Shown in pieces: positions 54,473 through 63,351 of a DNA stretch of 64,000 nt. A model generated the notes under the pieces. The model did no database searches. It was not told the origin of the DNA and was given only the letters and a program-made list of their open reading frames with translations. This DNA comes from JAABRU01 sp041390465 (GTDB lineage: Bacteria; Desulfobacterota; Desulfobacteria; Desulfobacterales; Desulfococcaceae). The position numbers and the translations under genes were made by a program. Position 1 is the first letter of the stretch, and each line of letters opens with the position of its first letter. The DNA lies in NCBI GenBank assembly GCA_041390465.1, contig JAWKPW010000012.1, positions 1 through 64,000 on the forward strand, given 5' to 3'.

Positions 54473-54478
54473 GCAGTT

Positions 54479-54571
54479 GTCAGGTGTTCTGTGTCAGGGG
54501 AAATAAATATCGAACACCTGACACCGAACACCTGACACCTGACACCGAAAACCTGACACCGAAAACCTGTC
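54479..54571. repeat. Tandem ACACCTGAC-type array between moxR and DUF58 gene
   Basis: At least five units of the form GAACACCTGACACC or GAAAACCTGACACC run from 54514 to 54571, with an inverse unit (CAGGTGTTCTGTGTCAGG) at 54481-54498. The array reaches the start codon of the next gene and replaces any ribosome site. Confidence 0.85.
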
Positions 54572-55522
54572 ATGAATATTTTGAAAAAAACAACGCTGTT
54601 CAGAAAACCGCCCCCGGTATTGCTTCCGCATCAAATCAGCCGGAAGCATCTCTATATTCTGCCCACATCCCAGGGCTGTCTTTTTCTTGCGGTACTGACA
54701 GGCATGCTGCTGGGGTCTGTGAATTACAACAACAATCTGGGATTTCTGCTCACTTTCCTTCTGGGCAGCATGACCTTTGTGTCCATGCTCCACACCCACA
54801 GAAACCTTCTGGGAACCGAAATTCATTCCGTGCGCGCAGTTCCGGTGTTTGCGGGGGAAAAAGCTGTGTTCCGCATATCCGTCCGCGGAGGAAATGTTGG
54901 CAGCATGGCTGTCCGCTTCTCTCTGCCGGGCGGGGAAGAGGTGTGTGAAGATATTCCGCAGGAAAAAGTCAGTCTGATTGAAGTGTCAGTTCCCACAGAA
55001 AAACGGGGGCTGCTGAAACCCGGTATGGTCACGGTTTCCACCCGTTATCCTCTGGGGCTTTTCCGGACATGGACAAATCTTGACCTGCAACTGGAATGCC
55101 CGGTTTATCCCGCACCCCTGCACAGTTCTCTTTCCCTGAGCGGGGGAAACAGCAGAGAACAGCAGGATGCAGGAGAAAGTGCGGGACGCGGAGCGGATGA
55201 TTTTGAGGGACTCAGAACCTATCAGCCCGGAGATCCCATGCAGCATATTTCCTGGAAGGCCTATTCCAAAGGACAGGGCCTGATGAGCAAAACCTTTGTG
55301 GGACAGGCAGGGGCATTGGTTTTTCTGGACTGGGCTGCTGTGAAGGGAAAAAACACGGAACACAAACTCTCCCGCCTGTGCGGCATGGTGCTCGCTGCGG
55401 ATCGGCTTGGCCTGACATACGGCCTGAAACTTCCCGCAACCGCGATTGATCCGGGAAAAGGGGAAGGACATAAGCATAACTGTCTGAGGGAACTGGCATT
55501 GTTCGGAATTTCCCGGCAATAA
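54572..55522 (+). CDS. DUF58 membrane protein (MoxR partner)
   Basis: 316 residues. Two membrane helices (CLFLAVLTGMLLGSVNY and LGFLLTFLLGSMTFVSM, about 36-70) are followed by a beta domain and the DUF58 core: DDFEGLRTYQPGDPMQHISW, then GQGLMSKTFVG and LVFLDWAAVKG. It is usually encoded with MoxR and a transglutaminase-like protein; the transglutaminase gene is not present here. The start codon touches the repeat array and has no visible ribosome site. Confidence 0.9.
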   Translation: MNILKKTTLFRKPPPVLLPHQISRKHLYILPTSQGCLFLAVLTGMLLGSVNYNNNLGFLLTFLLGSMTFVSMLHTHRNLLGTEIHSVRAVPVFAGEKAVFRISVRGGNVGSMAVRFSLPGGEEVCEDIPQEKVSLIEVSVPTEKRGLLKPGMVTVSTRYPLGLFRTWTNLDLQLECPVYPAPLHSSLSLSGGNSREQQDAGESAGRGADDFEGLRTYQPGDPMQHISWKAYSKGQGLMSKTFVGQAGALVFLDWAAVKGKNTEHKLSRLCGMVLAADRLGLTYGLKLPATAIDPGKGEGHKHNCLRELALFGISRQ

Positions 55523-55549
55523 GCACCCAACCGAAAGCTTTCAGGTATG

Positions 55550-55583
55550 AAAAACCGGATTCTTCCGGAAAAATCCGGTTTTT
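55550..55583. terminator. Hairpin terminator after the DUF58 gene
   Basis: AAAAACCGGATT (55550-55561) pairs with AATCCGGTTTTT (55572-55583), followed by T residues. It is the same stem type as at 19257. Confidence 0.7.
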
Positions 55584-55984
55584 CTGAAAACGCTGCACCT
55601 GAAAATTTATGCTGTCTTATGCCGATTTGCCGTTGATTTTATAAACTGATGTTGCGCCGTCTTTTTCACTGTGATTCCGGCATAAGGAGAAATCCGGCAA
55701 TATTAAGCAGTTGCGGATGCAGACTTTCTCCGGAATGACCGGAAAGTCTCCTGCCCCGTCATTCCGGCGCAAGCCGGAAACGGTAATTTCAGGAGATTCC
55801 GGATGCCGACTTTCGCCGGTGTGACAGGGAAGCGTAACATCAGTTATAAAGTCCTGTCAGTTTCTTGTGAGCTTTGTGCCCTCTCTGTGTCCTTTGCGGT
55901 TAAAACAAACCTGACAGAAAGCATGTTTTCAATGGCGAATCAGTATTTCCTTATTCCGGTTTGGAGAAAGGCTTTCATGAAAAA
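55584..55984. other. Intergenic region with CCGGAATGAC-type and CACAAAG-type repeats
   Basis: REP-like text GTCATTCCGGCGCAAGCCGG lies at 55758-55777 with inverse copies (CTCCGGAATGACCGG near 55728 and TTCGCCGGTGTGAC near 55812). A CACAAAG-type block (GAGCTTTGTGCCCTCTCTG) is near 55868. No gene is seen apart from a possible 11-codon leader before the next gene. Confidence 0.6.
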
Positions 55985-57118
55985 ATGGACAATACAAAAT
56001 TCAGAATACTGATTGTGGATGACAATCCCAAAAACATTCAGGTGGTGGGCAATCTGCTCAGTCAGGAAGGCTATCCCTCCGCGTTTGCCCTCAGCGGCAC
56101 GCAGGCATTGGAAATATGCAGGCAGGATCGTTTTGATCTGATTCTGCTTGACATCATGATGCCCGGAATGGACGGATTTGAGGTCTGTGAATATCTGAAA
56201 AAACAGGATGAAACAAAAGACATCCCCATCATATTTCTCACAGCCAAAGCTGATACGGACAGTATGGTCAAAGGATTTGATCTGGGAGCCTATGATTATG
56301 TCACCAAACCCTTTATTGGAAGAGAACTGCTGGCACGGGTCAGAACCCAGTTGTACATCAAATCCCTCAATGATGAACTCAAAGAGCGCTATGAAAAGAT
56401 TCAGCAACTGGAAAGCATGCGGGAAACCCTGACCAGCATGATTATTCACGATCTGAAAAATCCCCTCAGCGGCATCAGCGGTTATGCCCATCTGCTGCGG
56501 ATGAACCCGACTGTTGCAGCAGATCCCAAAGCCTTTGTCCATGCAGGCTCCATTCTCAACTCCACCCAGACCATGCTGGATATGATCATGGCCATTCTGG
56601 ATGTTTCCAAAATGGAATCCGGCCAGATGGAGCTGAACATGGAAAATACGGACATCCGCAGGGTGCTTCGGCAGGCTGTGGAGGGACTGACGCCTCTGCT
56701 GAAGGAATCGGGTGTGCGCCTGAAAATCAATCTGCCCGGAGATATTCCCGAACTGCGCGCGGACAGTGAAATTCTCAGGAGAATTCTGGTCAATCTCATG
56801 GGAAACGCAATTCATTTCTCTCCGGCAGATTCCCATATCATTTTCTCCGCTCTTTCGCAGGAATCAGAGGTGCGCATTTCTGTTGCCGATCAGGGCCCCG
56901 GAATTCCCAAAGAATTCAGGGAAAAGATATTTGAAAAATTCAGACAGGCAGACAGCAGCGGCAAAAAAAAGAAATATTCCACAGGTCTGGGACTGGCTTT
57001 CTGCAAAATGGCGGTGGAGGCAATGGAAGGCCAAATCGGTGTGGACAGTGAATCGGGAAAAGGAAGCACCTTCTGGTTTGTGCTGCCGTCAGCCGGGGAA
57101 AAACGGAGGCAGGAATGA
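55985..57118 (+). CDS. Response regulator receiver-histidine kinase fusion
   Basis: 377 residues. The N-terminal receiver has the acidic pair VDDN, the phospho-acceptor Asp in LLDIMMPGMDGFEV, and VTKPF. A coiled coil (LNDELKERYEKIQQLESM) leads to the H-box MIIHDLKNPLSGISGY, N-box NLMGNAIHFSP, DQGPGIP and GLGLAFCK. It is a cytoplasmic kinase with no membrane segment. The start at 55985 lacks a close ribosome site; GGAGAAAGG better suits an 11-codon frame at 55977 that overlaps it, which may act as a leader. Its stop overlaps the next gene as ATGA. Confidence 0.93.
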   Translation: MDNTKFRILIVDDNPKNIQVVGNLLSQEGYPSAFALSGTQALEICRQDRFDLILLDIMMPGMDGFEVCEYLKKQDETKDIPIIFLTAKADTDSMVKGFDLGAYDYVTKPFIGRELLARVRTQLYIKSLNDELKERYEKIQQLESMRETLTSMIIHDLKNPLSGISGYAHLLRMNPTVAADPKAFVHAGSILNSTQTMLDMIMAILDVSKMESGQMELNMENTDIRRVLRQAVEGLTPLLKESGVRLKINLPGDIPELRADSEILRRILVNLMGNAIHFSPADSHIIFSALSQESEVRISVADQGPGIPKEFREKIFEKFRQADSSGKKKKYSTGLGLAFCKMAVEAMEGQIGVDSESGKGSTFWFVLPSAGEKRRQE

Positions 57119-59253
57119 AAAAAAAAAGCATCGGAACCCTGCTGCTGTTTCTCTGTTTTGCCATGCCCCTTCATGCGAAAAAAACAGAGGAACTGCTGAA
57201 AATGGAGACAGAGGAACTCTTTGCCCTGTCTTTGGAGCAGTTGCTGGACAGGGAAATTTCCAGCGCGGGAAAGATGGCGGAAAAAGTGGGGGATATTCCG
57301 GCCAGTGTGCATATTGTCACGCGCGAAGACATTGAGAAATACGGTTACCGTACCATTGCGGAGGTTATCCGGAACATCCCCGGCTTTTACACCATTTACA
57401 ACTATGATGAGGATATCGCGGGGTTTCGGGGAATATTGAATGAAAACAACATGATTGTTCTTATCAACGGCGTGGTGCAGCACAACAGTGAGATCAGCGA
57501 AATCATGATGCCGGTCGGAGCCATAGACCGCATTGAGGTGGTGCGCGGCCCCATGTCCGTGATCTATGGCAGCGGCGCATTTCTGGGCTCCATCAACATT
57601 GTCACCAATGAGATTCCCTATGGTGCGCCCCTGAGCATGATCTCCGCATCCTGCGGCAGCGCGGGCACGTACAATGTTTTTGCCAGACTGTCGGGAGAAA
57701 AAGGAGAACTGGGATACAGCCTCAACGCCTCTTTTTACAAAACAGACGGCATTGCGGAAAGTTATCAGGATATGATGAGTCCGGAACAGTATCAAAAAAT
57801 CCATCCCCAGGCCCATAAACGCACGGACGGAGATTTGGAACGCAAAAACGGGAATCTGAACTTTTCCTCGGCTTACAAAGGCTTTTATGCGGATTTTCAG
57901 TATAATGAAACAGAAAGCGGGCTGTTTGAGGGAGAGCCTGCCTACAATGATGGAAGCAAAAAGGAGATTCAGACTGCCACTGCCCGGATTGGCTGGCAGT
58001 CCGATCTCACGGAAGTCTTTCATGCAGATATAAAAATGACCTGCAGCCATAATGAGATGCACGAGGAATCTGACACCTATCCTCCGGACAGATACGGATA
58101 TGAAGCCCTGTACGCGTATGATGGAAAAGAGCAGCGATTTGAAACCGAACTGGATCTGGTCTGGAAACCCGCAGACAGTTTCAATATGATTTTCGGAATT
58201 TTTTACAAAAAGCTGTTTGACACATCCTATGATGCTTATTTTCCAGCCTCCCTTGCATATCAAATTTCTCCGGAGATAATTACCGGCGGATATGATATAT
58301 CGGACCGGGATACCCATGCCACCTTTGCCCAGATCAATTACCGTCCCTTTGACTGTCTGAAAATCACAGCCGGAGCCCGTCTGGAACAGTATAAAAAATT
58401 TGATACGGACATTCATATCGAATACGGAAAAGATCAGGTGATAACACCCAGGAAGACCGTCTACAATGAGGATGAGAAAATCTATTTCATTCCCCGCATT
58501 GCAGTTGTATATTCACTTTCGGATCACCATATTCTCAAACTGATGTACGGAGAGGCCAACAAACCCTTTACAGCGGAAGAGGCGGATCTCACGGATATTG
58601 AAAGAGGACTGAACACAGATCTGGAACCTGAGGAAATTGAGACAATGGAACTCAATTATCTTTTTTCCCATCCGGATTTCAGTTTCAGTTTCAGTCTGTT
58701 TCGAAATGACATTCAGAATCTTCGGGTCTTCAGTTTTCAGGAAACAGAGGATGATGGGGGCGAATCAGTGTTTATCCCCATACTGGACAATTCCGGACGC
58801 ATGGAAACATACGGAACCGAAGTGATACTGACTGCCCGGCCTGCCAAATATCTGGAGCTGGAACTCAGCGGAGCATATCAGCATACCGAAGACAGGACAG
58901 TGAAAAACCGGAAGATTTCCTATTCTCCCCACCTGCTGATGAAGGCCAAAATGGCATACCGGCGCAACGGCTTTACCACCAGCCTCAGCGGACTGTATGT
59001 GGATGAAATGGATCCGAATCAGCCTGACATTATGACAAAAGACAACAGAAAAGTGCAATTGGGACAGACAGCGGATGACTGTTTCATTGCGAATCTGAAT
59101 CTGCGCTATGATCATGAAAAAACCGGTCTGTTCACTGCCCTGAAAATTTCCAATATTTTCGATAAAGAGGTTCGGTATCCTTATCAAAGTCTTGAAAACG
59201 GGCTGATAGACGAGAGCCGCAGTTTTCTGGCCACTGTGGGATGGAAATTCTGA
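57115..59253 (+). CDS. TonB-dependent outer-membrane receptor
   Basis: 712 residues. The signal peptide (LLLFLCFAMPLHA) is followed by a plug domain: DIPASVHIVTREDIEKYG, TIAEVIRNIPGF and GSGAFLGSINIVT. The remainder is a 22-strand-type barrel ending in TVGWKF with terminal Phe. Substrates cannot be read from the sequence. It is translated with the kinase gene and overlaps the YfiR gene region, so the three form an operon. A strong GGAGGCAGG precedes the ATG. Confidence 0.92.
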   Translation: MKKKSIGTLLLFLCFAMPLHAKKTEELLKMETEELFALSLEQLLDREISSAGKMAEKVGDIPASVHIVTREDIEKYGYRTIAEVIRNIPGFYTIYNYDEDIAGFRGILNENNMIVLINGVVQHNSEISEIMMPVGAIDRIEVVRGPMSVIYGSGAFLGSINIVTNEIPYGAPLSMISASCGSAGTYNVFARLSGEKGELGYSLNASFYKTDGIAESYQDMMSPEQYQKIHPQAHKRTDGDLERKNGNLNFSSAYKGFYADFQYNETESGLFEGEPAYNDGSKKEIQTATARIGWQSDLTEVFHADIKMTCSHNEMHEESDTYPPDRYGYEALYAYDGKEQRFETELDLVWKPADSFNMIFGIFYKKLFDTSYDAYFPASLAYQISPEIITGGYDISDRDTHATFAQINYRPFDCLKITAGARLEQYKKFDTDIHIEYGKDQVITPRKTVYNEDEKIYFIPRIAVVYSLSDHHILKLMYGEANKPFTAEEADLTDIERGLNTDLEPEEIETMELNYLFSHPDFSFSFSLFRNDIQNLRVFSFQETEDDGGESVFIPILDNSGRMETYGTEVILTARPAKYLELELSGAYQHTEDRTVKNRKISYSPHLLMKAKMAYRRNGFTTSLSGLYVDEMDPNQPDIMTKDNRKVQLGQTADDCFIANLNLRYDHEKTGLFTALKISNIFDKEVRYPYQSLENGLIDESRSFLATVGWKF

Positions 59254-59285
59254 AAAATGAATTATCTGCACACGCCTGGGATGCA

Positions 59286-59813
59286 ATGAAAAAAATGGTG
59301 TCAAAGAGAAATATGATTCTGTTTTTTCCGGTTCTGCTCATTCTTCCTGCCCTGCCGGTTTATGCGGAAAGTTACGGAAAAATACCGGAAAAACTGCAGG
59401 CCGCTCTTTTTGTCAAACTTCTGGTGATGAGCAGGGAGATCAACACCGGAGAGGATATTTCCATCTATGTGGTCAATGCACCTGCGGCTGCGGCTGAACT
59501 TCGGAAGGCAGTGGGACTTTCCGTTGGGAAATCCGTCATCCGGTCTGTTGGGGAGGGCAGGGAGATTCCTCCTTTCCCGCCCTCAGTTCTGTATATCGGA
59601 GAACATGGGGACACAGATCGTCTGATCCGTTACTGTCGGGAAAACCGGGTACTCAGTGTTACCGGATATCCCGGACTGGTGAAACGGGGTGTAACGCTGG
59701 GGGTTTGCATGGACGGCGAAAAACCCGGCATTCTGCTTAATGTGACTGCATCAAAAGCAGAAAACATCACATGGAACCCCACGCTGCTGAAGATTTCAAA
59801 GCTGTACAAATGA
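59286..59813 (+). CDS. YfiR-like (DUF4154) periplasmic protein
   Basis: About 175 residues from the ATG at 59286 (GGGATG upstream); an earlier ATG at 59241 overlaps the receptor. The signal peptide (LFFPVLLILPALPVYA) is clear. The mature part has the DUF4154 layout: KLQAALFVKLLVMS at the start, SISVGKSV-like text, VLYIGEHGDTDRLIR and RENRVLSVTGYPGLVKRGVT. YfiR-type proteins sit in the periplasm and control signalling partners. Next to a TonB receptor and a kinase it may relay an envelope signal, which is inference. Confidence 0.85.
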   Translation: MKKMVSKRNMILFFPVLLILPALPVYAESYGKIPEKLQAALFVKLLVMSREINTGEDISIYVVNAPAAAAELRKAVGLSVGKSVIRSVGEGREIPPFPPSVLYIGEHGDTDRLIRYCRENRVLSVTGYPGLVKRGVTLGVCMDGEKPGILLNVTASKAENITWNPTLLKISKLYK

Positions 59814-59845
59814 AAATGAATTTTTGCATTCAGGAAGTTATAAAA

Positions 59846-59987
59846 TTAACCCAGGTTGCCAGTTATAAAGAGGCTGTAACTTTAAAAACATTGTTAAAAC
59901 AAAATGTTATAAATTTAATCTGTTTTTTGCATAAAAATCTGCCAGTTGAAATCATTAGGATTTTTTGTAACTGGCAACTTGGGTTAA
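59846..59987. mobile_element. MITE-like element, copy 1 of tandem pair
   Basis: 142 bp with ends TTAACCCAGGTTGCCAGTTA and (inverse) TTAACCCAAGTTGCCAGTTA. It has no coding capacity and is very A/T-rich inside. Confidence 0.8.
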
Positions 59988-59990
59988 TTA

Positions 59991-60131
59991 TTACTCAAGT
60001 TGCCAGTTATAAAGGAGTTTAATTTTTTAAAATATTGTCAAAACAAAAAGTTATAAATTTTACCTGTTTTCTGCATAAAAATCTGCCCCTTGAAATCGTT
60101 ACGATTTTTTATAACTGGCAACTTGAGTTAA
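59991..60131. mobile_element. MITE-like element, copy 2 of tandem pair
   Basis: 141 bp, same orientation, aligned with copy 1 along its length (shared TGCATAAAAATCTGCC and GTTATAAATTT). Ends are TTACTCAAGTTGCCAGTTA and its inverse. Three bases (TTA) lie between the copies, and the right end touches the stop codon of the next gene. Confidence 0.8.
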
Positions 60132-60356
60132 TTATTCCAGATTTTCCAGCATCAAATAATAGTTGAGTTCTTCTTCTGTGAGAAAATCCGTTGAATTGTC
60201 AGTGATGGCTGAAAGTTCAATATCCTGTTCAGACATTTCCTGCTCTTCAAACAGGACAATCACTTTAAACCTGACATTGTCCTTTTGGGCAAATTCCTTT
60301 GGACAGTACAAATGCCCGTCCGATAAGAGTCTGCTTTCAAAACTTACTGTATTCAT
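60132..60356 (-). CDS. Small antitoxin-like protein, unknown
   Basis: 74 residues; AAAGGA precedes the ATG at 60356. The sequence (FESRLLSDGHLYCPKEFAQK, then VRFKVIVLFEEQEM and a Leu/Glu-rich tail) resembles small antitoxin-type proteins of the DUF2281 sort, but I cannot name the family. The stop TAA (60134-60132) lies at the MITE edge, so its 3' end may have been rebuilt by the insertion. A toxin partner gene is not seen beside it. Confidence 0.6.
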   Translation of the reverse strand: MNTVSFESRLLSDGHLYCPKEFAQKDNVRFKVIVLFEEQEMSEQDIELSAITDNSTDFLTEEELNYYLMLENLE

Positions 60357-60500
60357 AATAATATCCTTTCAATTGTCCAATCAAAGACTGCATGTCCGAC
60401 CCGGCAGAACGGCCTCTTGTCTTTTATTCAATACCACAATTACACAGATGTATAAAAATAACTTGTTTCAAATCCCAAAAAAATTTTGAAAAGACAGAGA

Positions 60501-63212
60501 TTATTTTATTTCACCGGGAATCGTCTCTCCAAAATCTGTCTCAGATTCCGCTTTCTGACGGTTCAGCAGAAACAGGTTTTCATTAAAAGAACCGGTTTCA
60601 CTGTATTTCCATCCATAGCACTCACACACTGCCTTATCCAGTTTTTTGTGCAGTTTGGAAAGATGGCTGGAAGGTTCTTTGAAAAATTTGTTGTACAGAA
60701 CCGTTATGCTGCATTTTCGGGAAATCGCCTCTTCTGTCCTGAATGTTTCAAGTTCCCCCATTATTTCTCTTACTTTTTCTTTATGAATTTTTTTTGCATT
60801 ATGCGGGAAAGGGAAAGTTTCAAAACAGGTGGTGCTGGTGTATCTGGTTCTGTCCTCCAGTGTTGATCTTTGCGCTGCCACCCAATCCAGATGCAGTTTG
60901 GAATTCAATACACCAAGAACAAAAAAATCATCACTTGCGATCACCATATTGGCCTCGCAGGGCAGAATGGAAATGTCAATGGCGCGGAAACAGGTGTATT
61001 TTGCGATTTTCGGAAGACAGAAATAACAGTTCAGACCGTTCAGGGCTTTTCGCATTCCCGGCCTTTTTTCCCCAAACTGCCACCAGTATATTTTTCTTGC
61101 TTTCCGATTGTTTGTATCTCTGACAGGTTTCACATATTTTTCAACATGCGCAAAAGGCATTTCATATCCGGCTGCCTGCTCCAATGGCATGTCATTGAAA
61201 TCAATCACCCAATCAGGCTCAATTCCCGGATTCACCAAAGATTTGCCGTCCATCATGGGTTTGAGAACCTCTCTGTTTCTGGGGTCAGATTCCATCCATT
61301 TTTTTGCGGTTTCAGCAGATACAGAAAATCCTTTCCCTGACAATTCACATCCCTGAAAAGACAGGTTGCGGTTTTCAGCAAGACGGCGGGCTCCTGTATA
61401 ATCAGGTTCCGCTTTCAGGCTTGAATTGATGAATTTCACTTTTGCATCATCAAGTTTCAGTTCATCCGGAACATCTTTTCTGTTTTTCACCCAGTTCACA
61501 ATGCTCACATGCACATTTGCGGTTCCGCTCCACACCTGCGTGGAAACGGCATTTGTGATGATTCCCCTGTTTTCAGTGACATATTCAAGCCCTGCCTTTC
61601 TTGTCACTCCCTGGGACACGGAATTCGTGCCCACCAGCCCGATTCTTTTCGCACTGCTGTCGTGGGCCCTGCGGAACCACAGTGCGCAGTAATCCGGCTG
61701 GCCTTTCACATCCGGAAAGGCTTCATACACTTTTTCCGCGTATTCATCCCCTCTTTCGGTGCGGAGATATCTGCCCCCGAGAAAGGGCGGATTGCCTATG
61801 ACAACATCCGCTTTGGGCCACTTGCAGAAAAGCGCATCGTCTGTGACAATGTTTTTGTCAAGATCATCAAAAGGCAGGGTTCTGTCTTCAGACTCCAGTG
61901 AAAGCTGGTTCTTTTTTGCAAAGAAAATCAGTTGGTCATTGCATATCTTTTTGCCGATGGACAAAGTGACTTTTGCAAGCTCCGCAGCAAAGGGATTGCT
62001 GTCAATTCCGTAAAACTGTTTCAGTCTGATGACAGAATAAACATCCTGTATGCAGTATTTTTTGAAATTTTCGCTGATTTTTGAAAGTATTTCAATCTCA
62101 AGAGTCTTTAATTCCCTCAATGCGATACAGAGGAAATTTCCACTCCCGCAGGCCGGGTCCAATATTTTAATTTTGCCAAGTTCATCTCTTATTTTTAATA
62201 AATTCTCAAGGGTTGATGCTTTGTTTATTTTCTCAATAAACGGAGTGATGATTGCCGGTCTTACGATTTTCATTATATCTTTTTCACAGGTGTAATGCGC
62301 GCCGGTGGCATGCTGCTCCCTGGTGTCCATGCTGCATTCAAATATGTTCCCGAAAATGGCAGGCTCTGTTCTGCTCCAGTCAAACTTTGCTGTTTCCTCC
62401 AGCAGATCAAGTTCCTGCGCATTCAGTTTTATAGGACTGATTTCCCTGAATATTCCCCCGTTGAAATAATTTGCGTCCCTGAATCTGCCGTGTTCGGCTT
62501 TTTTCGGACTGTTCATCTGCCGGAAAAGAGAGGCAATCCATTCATTGGCAGACTGATTTTTCCTGCCTTCCTGCCCCAAAGCCAGAAAATAATCCGCAAT
62601 GGGGAACAGACCGATGTCTTGGGAAAAAAGACAGACAGGCAGTTGAAGCACAAATTTCTGAACCTTTTTTTTGTCTTCCCCCCTGTCAATCAGTGAATGG
62701 TATATTTTCAGCAGTTTTTCAGCCGCTTCTGCCGTCACTTTTTCAACATTGTTCTCAAAAATCGGTTCAACAGGCTCTTTGGACAGAAAAGCCAGCGCGC
62801 GCCATCCGGTTTTCAGATCTTCCACTGTCAGAGAATCCAGCGGAGAATTTTGCATGAACCAGTTGAATATCAGGAAAGCGGTCAAAATTGCACAGAACAA
62901 CAAAGGGGGTTTTCTTCCTGATAACTTCTGTCCCAGTATTCCCTTGGCCCGCAGGATGTGATCCGCAAGGTCTTTTCCCTTGATTTCATTTCTATGATGG
63001 CTCTGCCGGGAAAAATAAGGTCTTCAAATTTTGTGCTTTTTCCTATTTTGATCCGTTTTTCAAACCTGGGTTCCCGCATCATGGCAGTCTGCATAACCAA
63101 AGATCTGAAACAGCCGGTTTAAAAAAGTCTGTGCCTCCCCTTTTTCATAACCTTCAAGGGTTTTGGCAAATGCTGTAAAATTTTCAATTCTTTCATTTAT
63201 GGATGCGTTCAT
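60501..63212 (-). pseudogene. MmeI-like (type IIL) restriction-modification enzyme with frameshifted nuclease domain
   Basis: Read across several shifts it starts MNASINERIENFTAFAKTLE (ATG 63212), continues with FEKRIKIGKSTKFEDLIF and the nuclease-type motif D...EMKSR (IIEMKSR), then DLADHILRAKG, YWDRSYQEENP, VVLCNF and IFNWFMQNSPLDSLT. At least four one-base shifts lie between 63070 and 62870. From about 62855 the frame is open for nearly 800 residues: DPACGSGNFL (SAM motif I), NPPFLGGRYL (motif IV), and a C-terminal target-recognition region (WWQFGEKRPGMR and FPHNAKK). The methyltransferase half is intact, while the cutting half is broken. A normal enzyme would use SAM to methylate and cut one site. 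Confidence 0.85.
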
Positions 63213-63351
63213 GTTCCGGTCTGTTTCACTGTGTTCTGTGATTGGATATTTTTTTATGGGACAGATGGAATCGGGTATGGCAATCTTCTGAATTTCATTC
63301 TGCGGCAGATATTCCAAAAAAACGAACAGTGCCTGAATACACAGGCACTGT

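Noticed and set aside
54479..54571. Possible CRISPR array
   Set aside because: Units are 14-17 nt and directly joined without distinct spacers, and no cas genes are present.
55977..56012. Eleven-codon frame (MKKWTIQNSEY) before the kinase gene as a real peptide gene
   Set aside because: It has a good ribosome site but is too short to support; noted only as a possible leader.
56890..58416. 508-codon minus-strand open frame opposite the kinase and TonB receptor genes
   Set aside because: It spans two well-defined genes on the other strand and has no domain signature.
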